62,962 nucleotides of DNA from a virus. Under the pieces are notes generated by a model. The model saw nothing but the letters and a program-made list of their open reading frames with translations, did no database searches and was not told where the DNA came from. The DNA lies in the IMG/VR virus record IMGVR_UViG_3300031851_003821, positions 1 to 62,962 of that record, one strand, 5' to 3'. The translations under genes were made by a program, and so were the position numbers. Shown piece by piece: positions 7,754 through 16,556 of the stretch (position 1 is its first letter; every line of letters starts with the position of its first letter).

Positions 7754-9071
7754 CGATTCTATCCCACCATTCTAATGTTTCTTCGCATCCTTGCGGGCCA
7801 GCAAATATATCTCTCATGCATAGTGCATTAGGACGTATATTTTCTAAAGTAAGTATTCTGCGTTTACCTTTACGCATACCTCTCCAGTATTCTTCTTCGC
7901 TATACTGCTCTTGAAGGGTAGGTCTATTTTTAAGTTGCAGTAGTACATCACGCAGTGCGTTTCCAAGTATAAATTTATTTACTATGCTATCAATCTTGCG
8001 GTCAAGTAAATCACGTGGCAGTGCAAGTGGCGACATTATAACATCAGGCGTAAAAGTGAATATTACTTTTGCTAATATATCCACATCCAAATCATCAGCC
8101 AGTGCCTGCATATTACTTACGTCCTGCATACCTGGCAGTGTAAGAGTGTAGTCTAAACGCATCATACGTCTATTATGAGCTAATGGTAAAAGCACTTTAA
8201 AATTATCAACAAATTCTTTATACTTCAATCCTGTACGTATGTATTCGCCGATTGCACCTGTACCATCTAAACTAGCACATATTTGCCAGTCACGTATATT
8301 TTTTAGTATATCATGGCCTAAGTGTATACCTTTGTATTTTATTCTACTCAAGTTTGTATTATACCTTGCATACAACTTTGGACCATCACCAAGTTCCACT
8401 ATACGTTTCATGTACCGCCAGTGCTGTTCGTACATCAGTGGTTCGCCACCTACCCAATATATCTCTTCGACCCTGTGTTCCTCAACTGCATCTGAAAACT
8501 CTTTTTCAATTTGTGTGTCTTGAAATTTGCTTATTTCTTTACGAACCTCTGGACGCATCCAGTTGTTTTTTGGGTTGTCTAAATTAACCATGTTGTGTTT
8601 TTTCTGTTCTGTTTCCCAACTTGAACTTAGCATATCACCGCAGGTACGACACTTAAAGTTACACAAGTTTGAAAATCTATAATCCCAACTGATTGGCTTC
8701 ATGCTGGTCCAACCTGTATCGTCTGTACTGGTCCACAGTTCATCATAACGGTGTTGAAACAAATGCCAAAAGTATGTTCTATATACATCAGTGTTTAACA
8801 GTTTGTCTGTACAGACTTCGCACTCGCTAAGTTTTTCGCCTGCCATCATTCTGCGTCTAACACTACGCATGTGTTCGCTATTCCAATGTTCTTCTAATGT
8901 ATTTGGGTTGTACTTTCCTGTGCCTGATGCAGTATCAATATACTGTTCAAAGCTCTGTGCTGGTTCACGTGATGCACAACACATTCTACGTTCAGTCTGG
9001 GGAGACAGATAGGTATGTGTCCAAGGAGCCATGCACAATGTTTCAGGCTTTTGTTCAGGCCTGTCTACCAT
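7743..9071 (-). CDS. Radical SAM protein with N-terminal twitch/SPASM-like Cys region (copy 1)
   Basis: The 442-residue protein has the radical-SAM cluster motif C137-x3-C141-x2-C144 in SNLCNFKCRTCGDMLSSSW. Next comes the SAM-binding GGEP-type motif in EEIYWVGGEPLMYEQHW. Upstream of the core is a second Cys-rich region: CMAPWTHTYLSP, a CC pair near residue 31, and CEVC near residue 84. This looks like the PW...C...C-x2-C layout of SPASM/twitch auxiliary-cluster domains, but placed N-terminally. Such enzymes reduce SAM to a 5'-deoxyadenosyl radical; the substrate is unknown. The ATG overlaps the stop of the MTA/SAH nucleosidase gene. One of six paralogues in the window, closest in layout to the genes at 9628, 10830 and 48959. 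Confidence 0.92.
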   Translation of the reverse strand: MVDRPEQKPETLCMAPWTHTYLSPQTERRMCCASREPAQSFEQYIDTASGTGKYNPNTLEEHWNSEHMRSVRRRMMAGEKLSECEVCTDKLLNTDVYRTYFWHLFQHRYDELWTSTDDTGWTSMKPISWDYRFSNLCNFKCRTCGDMLSSSWETEQKKHNMVNLDNPKNNWMRPEVRKEISKFQDTQIEKEFSDAVEEHRVEEIYWVGGEPLMYEQHWRYMKRIVELGDGPKLYARYNTNLSRIKYKGIHLGHDILKNIRDWQICASLDGTGAIGEYIRTGLKYKEFVDNFKVLLPLAHNRRMMRLDYTLTLPGMQDVSNMQALADDLDVDILAKVIFTFTPDVIMSPLALPRDLLDRKIDSIVNKFILGNALRDVLLQLKNRPTLQEQYSEEEYWRGMRKGKRRILTLENIRPNALCMRDIFAGPQGCEETLEWWDRIDAG

Positions 9072-9631
9072 ACAAATGCTATCTGTTCTTGTTCAGTGAG
9101 TATTGTTTTTTTAAACAGTTCTGCACCTTTGTGAACATTCTCACGCCATTCATTGCCCTGTGCATCGCCATCTGAATCACTATCTGAAATATACTTGTAA
9201 CAGTCAAACGGAATCATAAACTTTGTTGCAACCTTGGCAAGTGCATATGCTTCCATTTCGCATATCTGATAGTTAATATGTGGTACACTAAAACTATCAC
9301 CTGTGCCACAAACAAATAAACTGTCGTGCTTTGTTTGGCAAACGATCATCTGTTCTTCGTCTCCTGGGCTTACATACAGAGGCAGTCCCAATGGTGTGCA
9401 ATCCATGTCTCTTTCTATCACTGCACTTATACCTACTAGTTCGCCTTTAATTTCTTTACTACCGCCTGCTGAACCATAATTTATTATTTTGCTATATCTA
9501 TCATTATAACACAATTCTGCAGTAAGAGCAATACTAGCGTTTACTTTTCCTACACCTGTAACTAGCTTTTTATATCCACTTGGCAAAGTTCCCGGCAGTT
9601 CTTCTTCTAATGCGATAACAACTAGTATCAT
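9065..9631 (-). CDS. MTA/SAH nucleosidase (5'-methylthioadenosine/S-adenosylhomocysteine nucleosidase)
   Basis: The 188-residue protein belongs to the nucleoside phosphorylase/nucleosidase fold. Key residues can be matched to the family: the acidic run in VVIALEEEL (residues 9-11, like E12 of the E. coli enzyme), a glycine turn NYGSAGGSKE, E125/E127 in CEMEAYALAKVA (like E172/E174), and D150 in KYISDSDSDGDA (like D197). It is shorter than cellular forms of about 230 residues, mostly by shorter loops. The family cleaves MTA and SAH, and known members also cleave 5'-deoxyadenosine, the by-product of radical-SAM catalysis. It sits between two radical-SAM genes, overlapping both, and metK is in the same block. 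A role in clearing radical-SAM by-products is a strong contextual inference. Confidence 0.9.
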   Translation of the reverse strand: MILVVIALEEELPGTLPSGYKKLVTGVGKVNASIALTAELCYNDRYSKIINYGSAGGSKEIKGELVGISAVIERDMDCTPLGLPLYVSPGDEEQMIVCQTKHDSLFVCGTGDSFSVPHINYQICEMEAYALAKVATKFMIPFDCYKYISDSDSDGDAQGNEWRENVHKGAELFKKTILTEQEQIAFVW

Positions 9632-10833
9632 GTGTTTGGTCCTTTGTATTCTATAGCTTCTGCTAATTCAGCATGATGTGTACATAAATCTTGTTTCCTA
9701 CGCCAATCTACATCAGCAACTTTCATGCGTAAAATGTTTCCATCTAAACTTGCACCACCATTTATAAAGTCAATTATGTTGTTGAATTCTTTTCTGTGAT
9801 ATTCTGTTACTTTTGCGTTTTTTAATTTTCCTATTGCAACTTTTTTTGCACGGTCTGGTAATGTTCCAACACTATGATAATACGCTTCGTGCAACATGTT
9901 CCAATATACAAAGTCAAAATTGCGTTGATCAATCCAATTTGCAAGTCCTTCTAAATACATTACATTAAAAACGTTTACTGTGGAGCAAACCTGTAACTGT
10001 ATGTTTGTATTACGATCACGCATCGCCTCAAACCGATCCATGTTAGTGTTCACTTCTTCCCATATAGCATTAGCACGTTGATATTCAAAACGTTCACCAA
10101 CATCATCAATACTAAATGCTATCTCAATTAACTTAAAATGTTTCCATATCTCTTCTGCATGTTCTGGAAACTGTGTTCCATTAGTATTATAGTGTATTTC
10201 AACATTATGTGCAATACCTTTATCAACCATTCTTTGTAGTAAATCAAAATGTTCTTGTATCATGAAAGGTTCGCCACCGGTAAACTCTAAGTACCGGACT
10301 TGCTCCATTAGTTTGTCAATCTCTGTCCAAAACTTTTGATTGCGTCTTGGCCATGCTCCATCTTTAAGCATTTGGTAATGAAAGCTGTCTTTGCCCTCAA
10401 ACTTAACTTCTTCAGCCGCAAACGTACTTGAACTCCAACTACCGCATATACGGCATTTTAGGTTACAAATGTTGCCCAGTTTAAAATCTATAAACACCAG
10501 TGGCTTTGCATCAGCAGTCCATTCAGTATCGGTAACAATATGTTCTAATCTGTTAAGAGTGTGCATACGTTTTGATGTACGCCCTGAACGTTCTTCATTC
10601 CAGCACTTACGGCATGTTTGTGGCTTCTTGCCATCTAAAAATTCTTGACGTAGTTTTTGCATGTATTTGCTAGTATGAACTTCGTTAAGATCTGTTGTTA
10701 ATAGGCTATACTTGTTTCCATCTGTATCTGTAATCTCATCCTCTGCTAAACAACAAGGCCTGGTAGTGCCAATAGGTGACGTTTCTAAACTTACCCAAGG
10801 CAAGACACAAAATGTTTCATGTGGTAATTTCAC
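9628..10833 (-). CDS. Radical SAM protein with N-terminal twitch/SPASM-like Cys region (copy 2)
   Basis: The 401-residue protein carries C123-x3-C127-x2-C130 in LGNICNLKCRICGSWSSS and the SAM-binding segment YLEFTGGEPFMIQEHF. N-terminal to this is the auxiliary-type region: FCVLPWVSLETSPIGTTRPC, a CC pair at 27-28, then CRKC near residue 74. It shares SS after the third core Cys with the other copies. The start is GTG, overlapping the stop of the upstream radical-SAM gene in GTGA. Its own stop overlaps the ATG of the MTA/SAH nucleosidase. The substrate is unknown. Among the copies it is most like those at 7743, 10830 and 48959. Confidence 0.92.
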   Translation of the reverse strand: MKLPHETFCVLPWVSLETSPIGTTRPCCLAEDEITDTDGNKYSLLTTDLNEVHTSKYMQKLRQEFLDGKKPQTCRKCWNEERSGRTSKRMHTLNRLEHIVTDTEWTADAKPLVFIDFKLGNICNLKCRICGSWSSSTFAAEEVKFEGKDSFHYQMLKDGAWPRRNQKFWTEIDKLMEQVRYLEFTGGEPFMIQEHFDLLQRMVDKGIAHNVEIHYNTNGTQFPEHAEEIWKHFKLIEIAFSIDDVGERFEYQRANAIWEEVNTNMDRFEAMRDRNTNIQLQVCSTVNVFNVMYLEGLANWIDQRNFDFVYWNMLHEAYYHSVGTLPDRAKKVAIGKLKNAKVTEYHRKEFNNIIDFINGGASLDGNILRMKVADVDWRRKQDLCTHHAELAEAIEYKGPNT

Positions 10834-12113
10834 TTTAATGCTCCAAGTTCTGGTATTACATCTAGTATATTCTCATTTCGTATACCATCAAGTTGATTGG
10901 TCTTTTGCCAAAACTTTTCTAGTAAATGTGTATTGTCTGTTTTGAGATATTGTATTGCACTTTCAAACCCTACAGTTGCTCTGTTTAATTGGTCAAGTGG
11001 TCGTAACCATTCAAGATGTTTTTCATACTTTGAGATAATCTGATCTTTATACTCTTGTGGTGCAATATCTATTCTGTAATAATCTGGATCTTGAAGTATG
11101 TTTATATTAAGATCTTGTGCTCTTATCAAACCTTTACCAGCCCATTCTCTATGAAAGTGAGGAATGTGCAGTGCATTCATTATGCTTAACGTCGGGCTGA
11201 TATAAAAGTCAACCTGTGGACATATCTCCATCATCTGTCGTCTGTTCTCTTCAACAACACTCCATTTGGTACCTTTGCGTATGTATTCAGCACGTGTACC
11301 CATTGCATCTAAACTTGCACCAACTGCAACACTGTCAAACTTTTTCCAGTAGTCAAATACGAGTCTATCTTTTAATTGTACATGTGTAAAATTTGTATTG
11401 TAAATCAGTCTGACATCAAATCTGCCTCTGCGTTCCAGTTCTTCTAAGATAACATAGTGTTCATCCATCATGCAAGGTTCGCCGCCAGCAAAGTATATCT
11501 GCTCAACATGATCTAAATGTTCCATTAGTTGGTCCATCATGTCAGTTTTGAAACGTCCAGCATAGTTTAACACATTGTTGTTCTTTGCCCATTCAGGACC
11601 TGCTAGTGCAGTTTGGTCTTTATACCAACTGCTGGAAAATATATGTCCACAACTTCTGCAACTTAGGTTACAAAGATTTGAAAAACGTATGTCCCAATAG
11701 GTCATTTCAAAATCTTTGTATTCACCGTCTGGTGTTGTGTCTTTTGTTCTGTGTATGTGATGTCCGTGATGCTTGTTAGCACTTTGTCTACCTGAGAAGA
11801 AGCCTGACTTCTCCTGTTCGTAACAACGTCCGCATGCACTGTTCTCTGTTTCTGTTAGCATGTCTTTACGTAGTTGCTTTTGTTCTGCACTATTCCATAT
11901 TTCAGTCATGGTGTTTGTTTTACAGTTGCCTACCTGTCCTACGCCCATTTCAGCATGACAACAAGGATATGCTTCGCCTGTTGGATATGCGTGTAGATGT
12001 ATCCAAGGATACATACAAAATGTTTTGCTTTCACTAAGCAAAAACTGTTCGCGTTGCTCTAGGTCGCTTAACTTTATCTTAATAGGATCACTGCTATTAT
12101 AATTATAACTCAC
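10830..12113 (-). CDS. Radical SAM protein with N-terminal twitch/SPASM-like Cys region (copy 3)
   Basis: The 427-residue protein has C148-x3-C152-x2-C155 in FSNLCNLSCRSCGHIFSSSW and the SAM-binding IYFAGGEPCMMDEHY. The N-terminal auxiliary-type region reads FCMYPWIHLHAYPTGEAYPC, then a CC pair at 51-52, then VGNCKTNTMTEIWNSAEQKQ and CGRC near residue 94. This is the clearest match in the window to the SPASM/twitch wording (pG..ypC...GN...eiWns...C..C). The start is GTG at 12113 because no ATG lies near the overlap with the upstream gene (11 bases). Substrate unknown. Confidence 0.92.
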   Translation of the reverse strand: MSYNYNSSDPIKIKLSDLEQREQFLLSESKTFCMYPWIHLHAYPTGEAYPCCHAEMGVGQVGNCKTNTMTEIWNSAEQKQLRKDMLTETENSACGRCYEQEKSGFFSGRQSANKHHGHHIHRTKDTTPDGEYKDFEMTYWDIRFSNLCNLSCRSCGHIFSSSWYKDQTALAGPEWAKNNNVLNYAGRFKTDMMDQLMEHLDHVEQIYFAGGEPCMMDEHYVILEELERRGRFDVRLIYNTNFTHVQLKDRLVFDYWKKFDSVAVGASLDAMGTRAEYIRKGTKWSVVEENRRQMMEICPQVDFYISPTLSIMNALHIPHFHREWAGKGLIRAQDLNINILQDPDYYRIDIAPQEYKDQIISKYEKHLEWLRPLDQLNRATVGFESAIQYLKTDNTHLLEKFWQKTNQLDGIRNENILDVIPELGALK

Positions 12114-13455
12114 TGAACCACTCTTTCATGCTTGGAAATGCTTTGTTAAAATTTTTGTTGCGACGTATATCATATTGATTATAAAACTGTTTAAAATCAT
12201 TGTGCAACTTTGGAGTTTCAAATGCTTCACTGTGAGGTGTTTTTACAACATCTAAATAGTCGAGCAATCTCTGTGTTTGATTTAATTCGTGTTCATGAAG
12301 AAATTTATTATCTGCATTTTCATCATACCATTCTTGTAATCTATTCTTATGCAATGTGCGTAAATGATCAGGTAAAGCAAGTGCAGATTGAAAACTAGGA
12401 AAACGTAATATATTCAATGTAAAACTTGGATAGTCTCTACCGTACATTTCTTTAAACTTTAATAGGTAACCTAAAAATTCTGGTAATGTTTCTAAGCACA
12501 GTGCATTCACTGTACACATATTATGTAAACCACGTAACTTGCCACTGCCTGCTAACAAATGCATGTTTCTTGCCCATGTACTCCATTCTAAGCCATCACG
12601 TATATACTCAGCTTGATGTACTAAACTTTCGTTTGATGTATAGATATCAAGTGGAGCACTATCAGCTCTATCAAGTAATTTATAAATTTGCGAATCGTCG
12701 CATTGTAAGTTACTATTAATTGCGATGCGAGTCTTGCTTGCACCTTTGTTCTCTTTAAACCAGTCTAACAGTTTCCACAAGTGTCCACTCATCATCGGTT
12801 CGCCACCAGTAATACGTAGCTCGTCTAGGGTATAGTGCAAATCACTTTCCCACCATTTGAAGAATGCTTCAATGTAGGGGTTAGTTTCATTAAACTTATA
12901 CAATTGACTACTATCATGTGGATGTGTAAAATGATTACGCCCATCGCTGATTAAATTTTCATATGAACCATTCTTCTTAATGTCTTTTACCCATGTGGTT
13001 GAGAAAGCAGGATTGCAATAGCTACACGCAAGTTGACAAGTTCTATCAAATGCAATTTCTAGTGTCTTAAGATTAACGTCAATTTGATGATCACGTTCAT
13101 ATGCGGCCTGCAGTGCATTATCCTCATAGATTACACTTTTATAGACTCTATCACTGATATTATCTCTGCCTATGTCTTCTACTTTCCAACAGTATTCGCA
13201 ACCCTTAGGACGCTCACCACACTGCATTTGTCTACGTTCTTCTTTTTTCTCAGGTGTGTTGTGTAGTGCCTTTGGATTAGCAATCACATCTTCCACACTT
13301 ACTTTATGTGGCAGTGGATGATGGCAACTTGTAGTCATACCAGACCCTAGCCAGATGGTTGCATTGTACCATTTGGCGCCACACATACTTGAACTTAGTG
13401 GATCAAGCACTCGTTGTTTATAATTTAGGTCAGTTTCATTTGCTTGTTTGGGCAT
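12103..13455 (-). CDS. Radical SAM protein, second subgroup (copy 4)
   Basis: The 450-residue protein has C140-x3-C144-x2-C147 in FDRTCQLACSYCNPAFST and the SAM-binding LRITGGEPMMSGHLWKLLDW. The N-terminal Cys region differs from copies 1-3: MCGAKWYNATIWLGSGMTTS, a CHHP segment, ALHNT, then CEYCWKVED. This is shared with the neighbouring copy 5 (CLAKW, CYHPP, ALHNT, CSYCWAMED). The two form a tandem-duplicated subgroup, also sharing a C-terminal NKNF/NTNF...FP.M..W ending. Seventeen bases separate it from copy 5, with a TATAATTATA palindrome just upstream of the ATG and no clear ribosome binding site. Substrate unknown. Confidence 0.9.
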   Translation of the reverse strand: MPKQANETDLNYKQRVLDPLSSSMCGAKWYNATIWLGSGMTTSCHHPLPHKVSVEDVIANPKALHNTPEKKEERRQMQCGERPKGCEYCWKVEDIGRDNISDRVYKSVIYEDNALQAAYERDHQIDVNLKTLEIAFDRTCQLACSYCNPAFSTTWVKDIKKNGSYENLISDGRNHFTHPHDSSQLYKFNETNPYIEAFFKWWESDLHYTLDELRITGGEPMMSGHLWKLLDWFKENKGASKTRIAINSNLQCDDSQIYKLLDRADSAPLDIYTSNESLVHQAEYIRDGLEWSTWARNMHLLAGSGKLRGLHNMCTVNALCLETLPEFLGYLLKFKEMYGRDYPSFTLNILRFPSFQSALALPDHLRTLHKNRLQEWYDENADNKFLHEHELNQTQRLLDYLDVVKTPHSEAFETPKLHNDFKQFYNQYDIRRNKNFNKAFPSMKEWFSEL

Positions 13456-13473
13456 ATGTATAATTATACAGAT

Positions 13474-14904
13474 TTAGATGTTAGCAAGATATTTGCACTC
13501 TTCCCACCATGTAGACATTTCAGGAAAAGTTTTTAAAAAATTTGTATTACGGCGTCTATCATGTTCGTTAAAGAATCTGTAGAAGTCTGCTTTGTTCTGT
13601 TTTATATATTCTGGATCTAGATTTTGTCCGCTACGCATCCATGCAATGTCTCTATCAAGTCTAGCAACTTCGTAATCTTTGAATCCTTTAAAACGGTTCT
13701 CTTCTGTTTCTAAATTATCTTGCATCCATTTTTTACTTATTTCAAGTTCGTGGACATAGCTTTCAGGAAGTATCTGTAAACTTTGCCATGTGGGTGTACG
13801 GAGCACAGGCGTATCAAACCATATACGTTGGTAAGTGTTACTGTATATTTGACGCAACCCCAGTATTGAAGTAAAAAGTTTTTGTAAACTTGTGATGCTT
13901 AAATTATTCATTGTAATAATAAACGTTAAACTGCTACGTTCTGGTACATCTATTAGAAACTGATTTACTCTGTCCCAAAGCAAGTTAAAGTCCAATCCAT
14001 GACGCATGTATTCTGCTGGTTCAAACATGCCATCGAGGCTTACATACTGCATAAAGTGTTCAACTGTTCCTTGCTTTTCACAAAGCATTGTTACATAAGC
14101 CTTGTACTTTTGCCAAAGTTTCTCTTCAACACTGAAGTTGGATGTAGTACTAAGATGTAACTTTGGTGATGGGTTCATTAGAACATGATCGAATACTCTG
14201 TATGTGTTTTTATCCATCATTGGTTCACCACCAGTCATTCTAAAATGTTCAAGCTCAGGATATAATGTTGGCCACCATTTCCAAAATGCTTCAACATAAG
14301 GATTGTGTTCTCTTGCGGGTATGGGCCTGCGTTCTCCTACAAAGTGACTAGGATCATTGTGTGGTGTTGAAGTTGGCCATGCACCTTCACGTTGTGTTTC
14401 TTTCATCCAACTACTACTATACTGAGGTGAACAATAACTACAACTTAGATTACAAGCACTGTTAAAGTCAACCTCAACATAACTAGGAACTATATCCTGA
14501 TCCCACGGTGCATTCTTAATAGTTTCAAAGTCTTTCATTGCCCACGGCTCGCCTGAACGATAGTGTCTATCACTGAGTTTGTTGTTGTCTTCCATAGCCC
14601 AACAATAACTACACTCTGGCGGTCTAGTGCCTTCAAGCATAAGTTTACGTTGTTGCTTCTTGTGTTCTGTGTTGTGCAATGCACTTGGATTAGTTTTTAT
14701 TGCTTCAGCATCTGCTCTGTGCAGTGGAGGATGATAACAACTGTTGTTCATACCAGTTGTTAAATGCAAACTCAGTTGTTTCCATTTTGCCAAACAGAAA
14801 CTAGGCGACACAGTATCTAGTTTCTGTTGTGCCCGTTCAGCATCACTTAGAAACTTACTTTTAAAGTCTTTGCTAACTTCATCACCTTTATTTTGAGTTA
14901 CCAA
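13474..14904 (-). CDS. Radical SAM protein, second subgroup (copy 5)
   Basis: The protein has the motif C-x3-C-x2-C in FNSACNLSCSYCSPQYSSSW and the SAM-binding FRMTGGEPMMDKNTYRVFDH. Its N-terminal Cys region (CLAKW, CYHPP, ALHNT, CSYCWAMED) matches copy 4. No ATG precedes these motifs. I choose the TTG at 14904, which overlaps the stop of the upstream gene in TTGGTAA and has GGAG nine bases before it. A TTG at 14961 would add 19 residues inside the upstream gene. From 14904 the product has 476 residues and the core Cys are 151, 155 and 158. Substrate unknown; tandem duplicate of copy 4. Confidence 0.88.
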   Translation of the reverse strand: MVTQNKGDEVSKDFKSKFLSDAERAQQKLDTVSPSFCLAKWKQLSLHLTTGMNNSCYHPPLHRADAEAIKTNPSALHNTEHKKQQRKLMLEGTRPPECSYCWAMEDNNKLSDRHYRSGEPWAMKDFETIKNAPWDQDIVPSYVEVDFNSACNLSCSYCSPQYSSSWMKETQREGAWPTSTPHNDPSHFVGERRPIPAREHNPYVEAFWKWWPTLYPELEHFRMTGGEPMMDKNTYRVFDHVLMNPSPKLHLSTTSNFSVEEKLWQKYKAYVTMLCEKQGTVEHFMQYVSLDGMFEPAEYMRHGLDFNLLWDRVNQFLIDVPERSSLTFIITMNNLSITSLQKLFTSILGLRQIYSNTYQRIWFDTPVLRTPTWQSLQILPESYVHELEISKKWMQDNLETEENRFKGFKDYEVARLDRDIAWMRSGQNLDPEYIKQNKADFYRFFNEHDRRRNTNFLKTFPEMSTWWEECKYLANI

Positions 14905-15818
14905 CCTTCTTGACTCCGGATCACATCTATTTCTCTTGTCATAATTGATTGATTGTGCCAATTACTACGATAGTGATGTTTGAAAAATTTGCTTTGCTCA
15001 GGATTGTAGGTATTCATTGGTAGACCTAGTTGACGTTCTAAGTCTTGTTCTTTATCAGTGACTAATTCATTGGATGAACGGTCTTTGACTTCGTTCCATA
15101 TGTCTTCTAATAGATTAAAATCTTGAACTTTTTTGTAGTCCCAATCGCTTAACATTGTTTTCCAAGTTCCTAGTCTTGCGCCTGCAATTGCCCATAGTCC
15201 ATGTTCTGTGTCTGCACCAATGTTGTGCCATATGGTTAGATGGTCTAGGTTTCTATTGTGTACACTTTCTCTAAATTCACTTACACTTGGTTTTGAACCT
15301 CTGTCAAGACACATTTTTACGCCTTCTCTAAAGCCTGCACGGAACGCATGTTTTGCACTTTCTCCAGGATAGGTAGTTGAATAACAGTTGTACATTGGCC
15401 AATATAGATCATCAAAGCAAAACTCTACGTCAGTGTCATCTGCGCCTTCAGAGGCTTCGTGTGTACGCATGTTTTGTACAAATGTTTTTGTCCATGAGCT
15501 TATTCCGCCGTTGCCGTACATTAGTCCATTTATATCGTTCCTTGCACGCCATCTGTAAACTGCTTGTTCATACTGTTCTGTTTTATATTCTATAGTTTCG
15601 TTAAAAAAACTTTCTTGCGGCAAGTTATCACCGTCAATCAAGATAAAACGTTCAGTATCGCTGGCATCAGCAGCCGCTTTGTGTGCAGCATCAGAACCTT
15701 TGACTCCGTCTACACGTTTTGCCCACGGAACCATATTGCGTATCTTTATCCAAAACTCTTCTTTTTTAGGTTCATCATAGCTCAGGTATATGCAATCTAA
15801 ATCAGCAACATCAATCAT
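14898..15818 (-). CDS. Glycosyltransferase-like protein (GT-A type, DGD motif)
   Basis: The ATG at 15818 overlaps the stop of the upstream gene (ATGATTGA) and has AGGAG eleven bases before it, so I prefer it to an upstream TTG at 15866. The product has 306 residues. The N-terminus MIDVADLDCIYLSYDEPKKE leads to DTERFILIDGDNLPQESFF. That D-G-D-N segment after a hydrophobic strand has the form of the metal-binding DxD motif of GT-A glycosyltransferases. A hypervariable, aromatic-rich C-terminal half follows. No signal peptide. It lies between radical-SAM copy 5 and an exported protein gene, near two more DxD-type proteins. Sugar donor and acceptor unknown; a nucleotidyltransferase-like role is possible. 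Confidence 0.65.
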   Translation of the reverse strand: MIDVADLDCIYLSYDEPKKEEFWIKIRNMVPWAKRVDGVKGSDAAHKAAADASDTERFILIDGDNLPQESFFNETIEYKTEQYEQAVYRWRARNDINGLMYGNGGISSWTKTFVQNMRTHEASEGADDTDVEFCFDDLYWPMYNCYSTTYPGESAKHAFRAGFREGVKMCLDRGSKPSVSEFRESVHNRNLDHLTIWHNIGADTEHGLWAIAGARLGTWKTMLSDWDYKKVQDFNLLEDIWNEVKDRSSNELVTDKEQDLERQLGLPMNTYNPEQSKFFKHHYRSNWHNQSIMTREIDVIRSQEGW

Positions 15819-16191
15819 TCTTTCTATACTCTCCTGAGAATGGTGTAAAATCAGTACCGCCAGCAATTACGCAGGCAACGTTAAAGCCATTAACTTTTTG
15901 ATAACTGAAAATGGTAAATGTCCTTGTTTTTGGATTCACATACATAAGCAAATCAACAGTGACCATATCAGGTTTCATAAGTGGTTTAATTGCAAATACT
16001 CCACTTGCAAACTCTTGTTCGCCATGCTTGTTTACTATATCTGAAAGATAGTCAATGCCTTGCTCACTGCATGGTACCTGCATGTTTAACAATAGCTGTG
16101 TTCTGTCTGGCTTTGGCTTTGGTTTTGGTATTTCTTGAGCGTTGGTGTTAAATGCGGTAAGCAGTAACACCAGTATAATTAGGTGTTTCAT
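15811..16191 (-). CDS. Exported hypothetical protein with signal peptide, 126 residues
   Basis: The N-terminus MKHLIILVLLLTAFNTNAQE is a classical Sec signal peptide: Lys-His, a run of about ten hydrophobic residues, then NTNA before the mature chain. The mature protein starts with a Pro/Lys stretch (EIPKPKPKPDRTQ) and contains two Cys (VPCSEQ and NVACVIAGG) that could form a disulfide in the periplasm. It resembles small host-like exported proteins of marine bacteria and cyanophages, but I do not recognise a family. It is the only clearly exported product in the metabolic block. Its stop overlaps the start of a glycosyltransferase-like gene. Confidence 0.7.
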   Translation of the reverse strand: MKHLIILVLLLTAFNTNAQEIPKPKPKPDRTQLLLNMQVPCSEQGIDYLSDIVNKHGEQEFASGVFAIKPLMKPDMVTVDLLMYVNPKTRTFTIFSYQKVNGFNVACVIAGGTDFTPFSGEYRKND

Positions 16192-16208
16192 TGTTTTTCC
16201 AATCTATT

Positions 16209-16556
16209 TTAATCAGCATAATAGGTTTTGACTTTCCATTTTACTGAACTATTAGTATCAACAATCATTACATTGTCAACTGCACAAGCAACTCCTTCAT
16301 TTCCAGGTACTAACTTTCGCCACCGAACTGCATCTATAATGCTTGTCAACTTACCATTTAGTACAATGCTATCGTAACGACTTTCAGCATACTGTTGTTT
16401 GGTAATCTCAATATAATCACCGTCTAGATCCTCAGTTGAATACTGTAAGGCCTTACCTGTTTGTTTATTATAGTATAATTTATATTTTTTGTCAACCTGT
16501 TTTACTGGTTTTCCATGTTCTTCAAATATTTTGAAGAAGTCTACTGACTCAGTCAT
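16209..16556 (-). CDS. Hypothetical protein, 115 residues
   Basis: Not recognised. It is a small soluble protein with alternating strands and turns (KYKLYYNKQTGKALQYSTED, GDYIEITKQQYAE, NVMIVDTNSSVKWKVKTYYA). This pattern resembles small virion or assembly-associated phage proteins in which an N-terminal helical segment is followed by strands. The ATG overlaps the end of the upstream glycosyltransferase-like gene by 8 bases, so it is co-translated. Seventeen bases separate it from the exported protein gene. No activity can be assigned. Confidence 0.6.
   Translation of the reverse strand: MTESVDFFKIFEEHGKPVKQVDKKYKLYYNKQTGKALQYSTEDLDGDYIEITKQQYAESRYDSIVLNGKLTSIIDAVRWRKLVPGNEGVACAVDNVMIVDTNSSVKWKVKTYYAD

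Noticed and set aside
13440-13475. TATAATTATA as a strong promoter ahead of radical-SAM copy 4
   Set aside because: It is a palindrome in an AT-rich gap with no -35 at 16-18 bases; kept only as a remark in that gene's entry.
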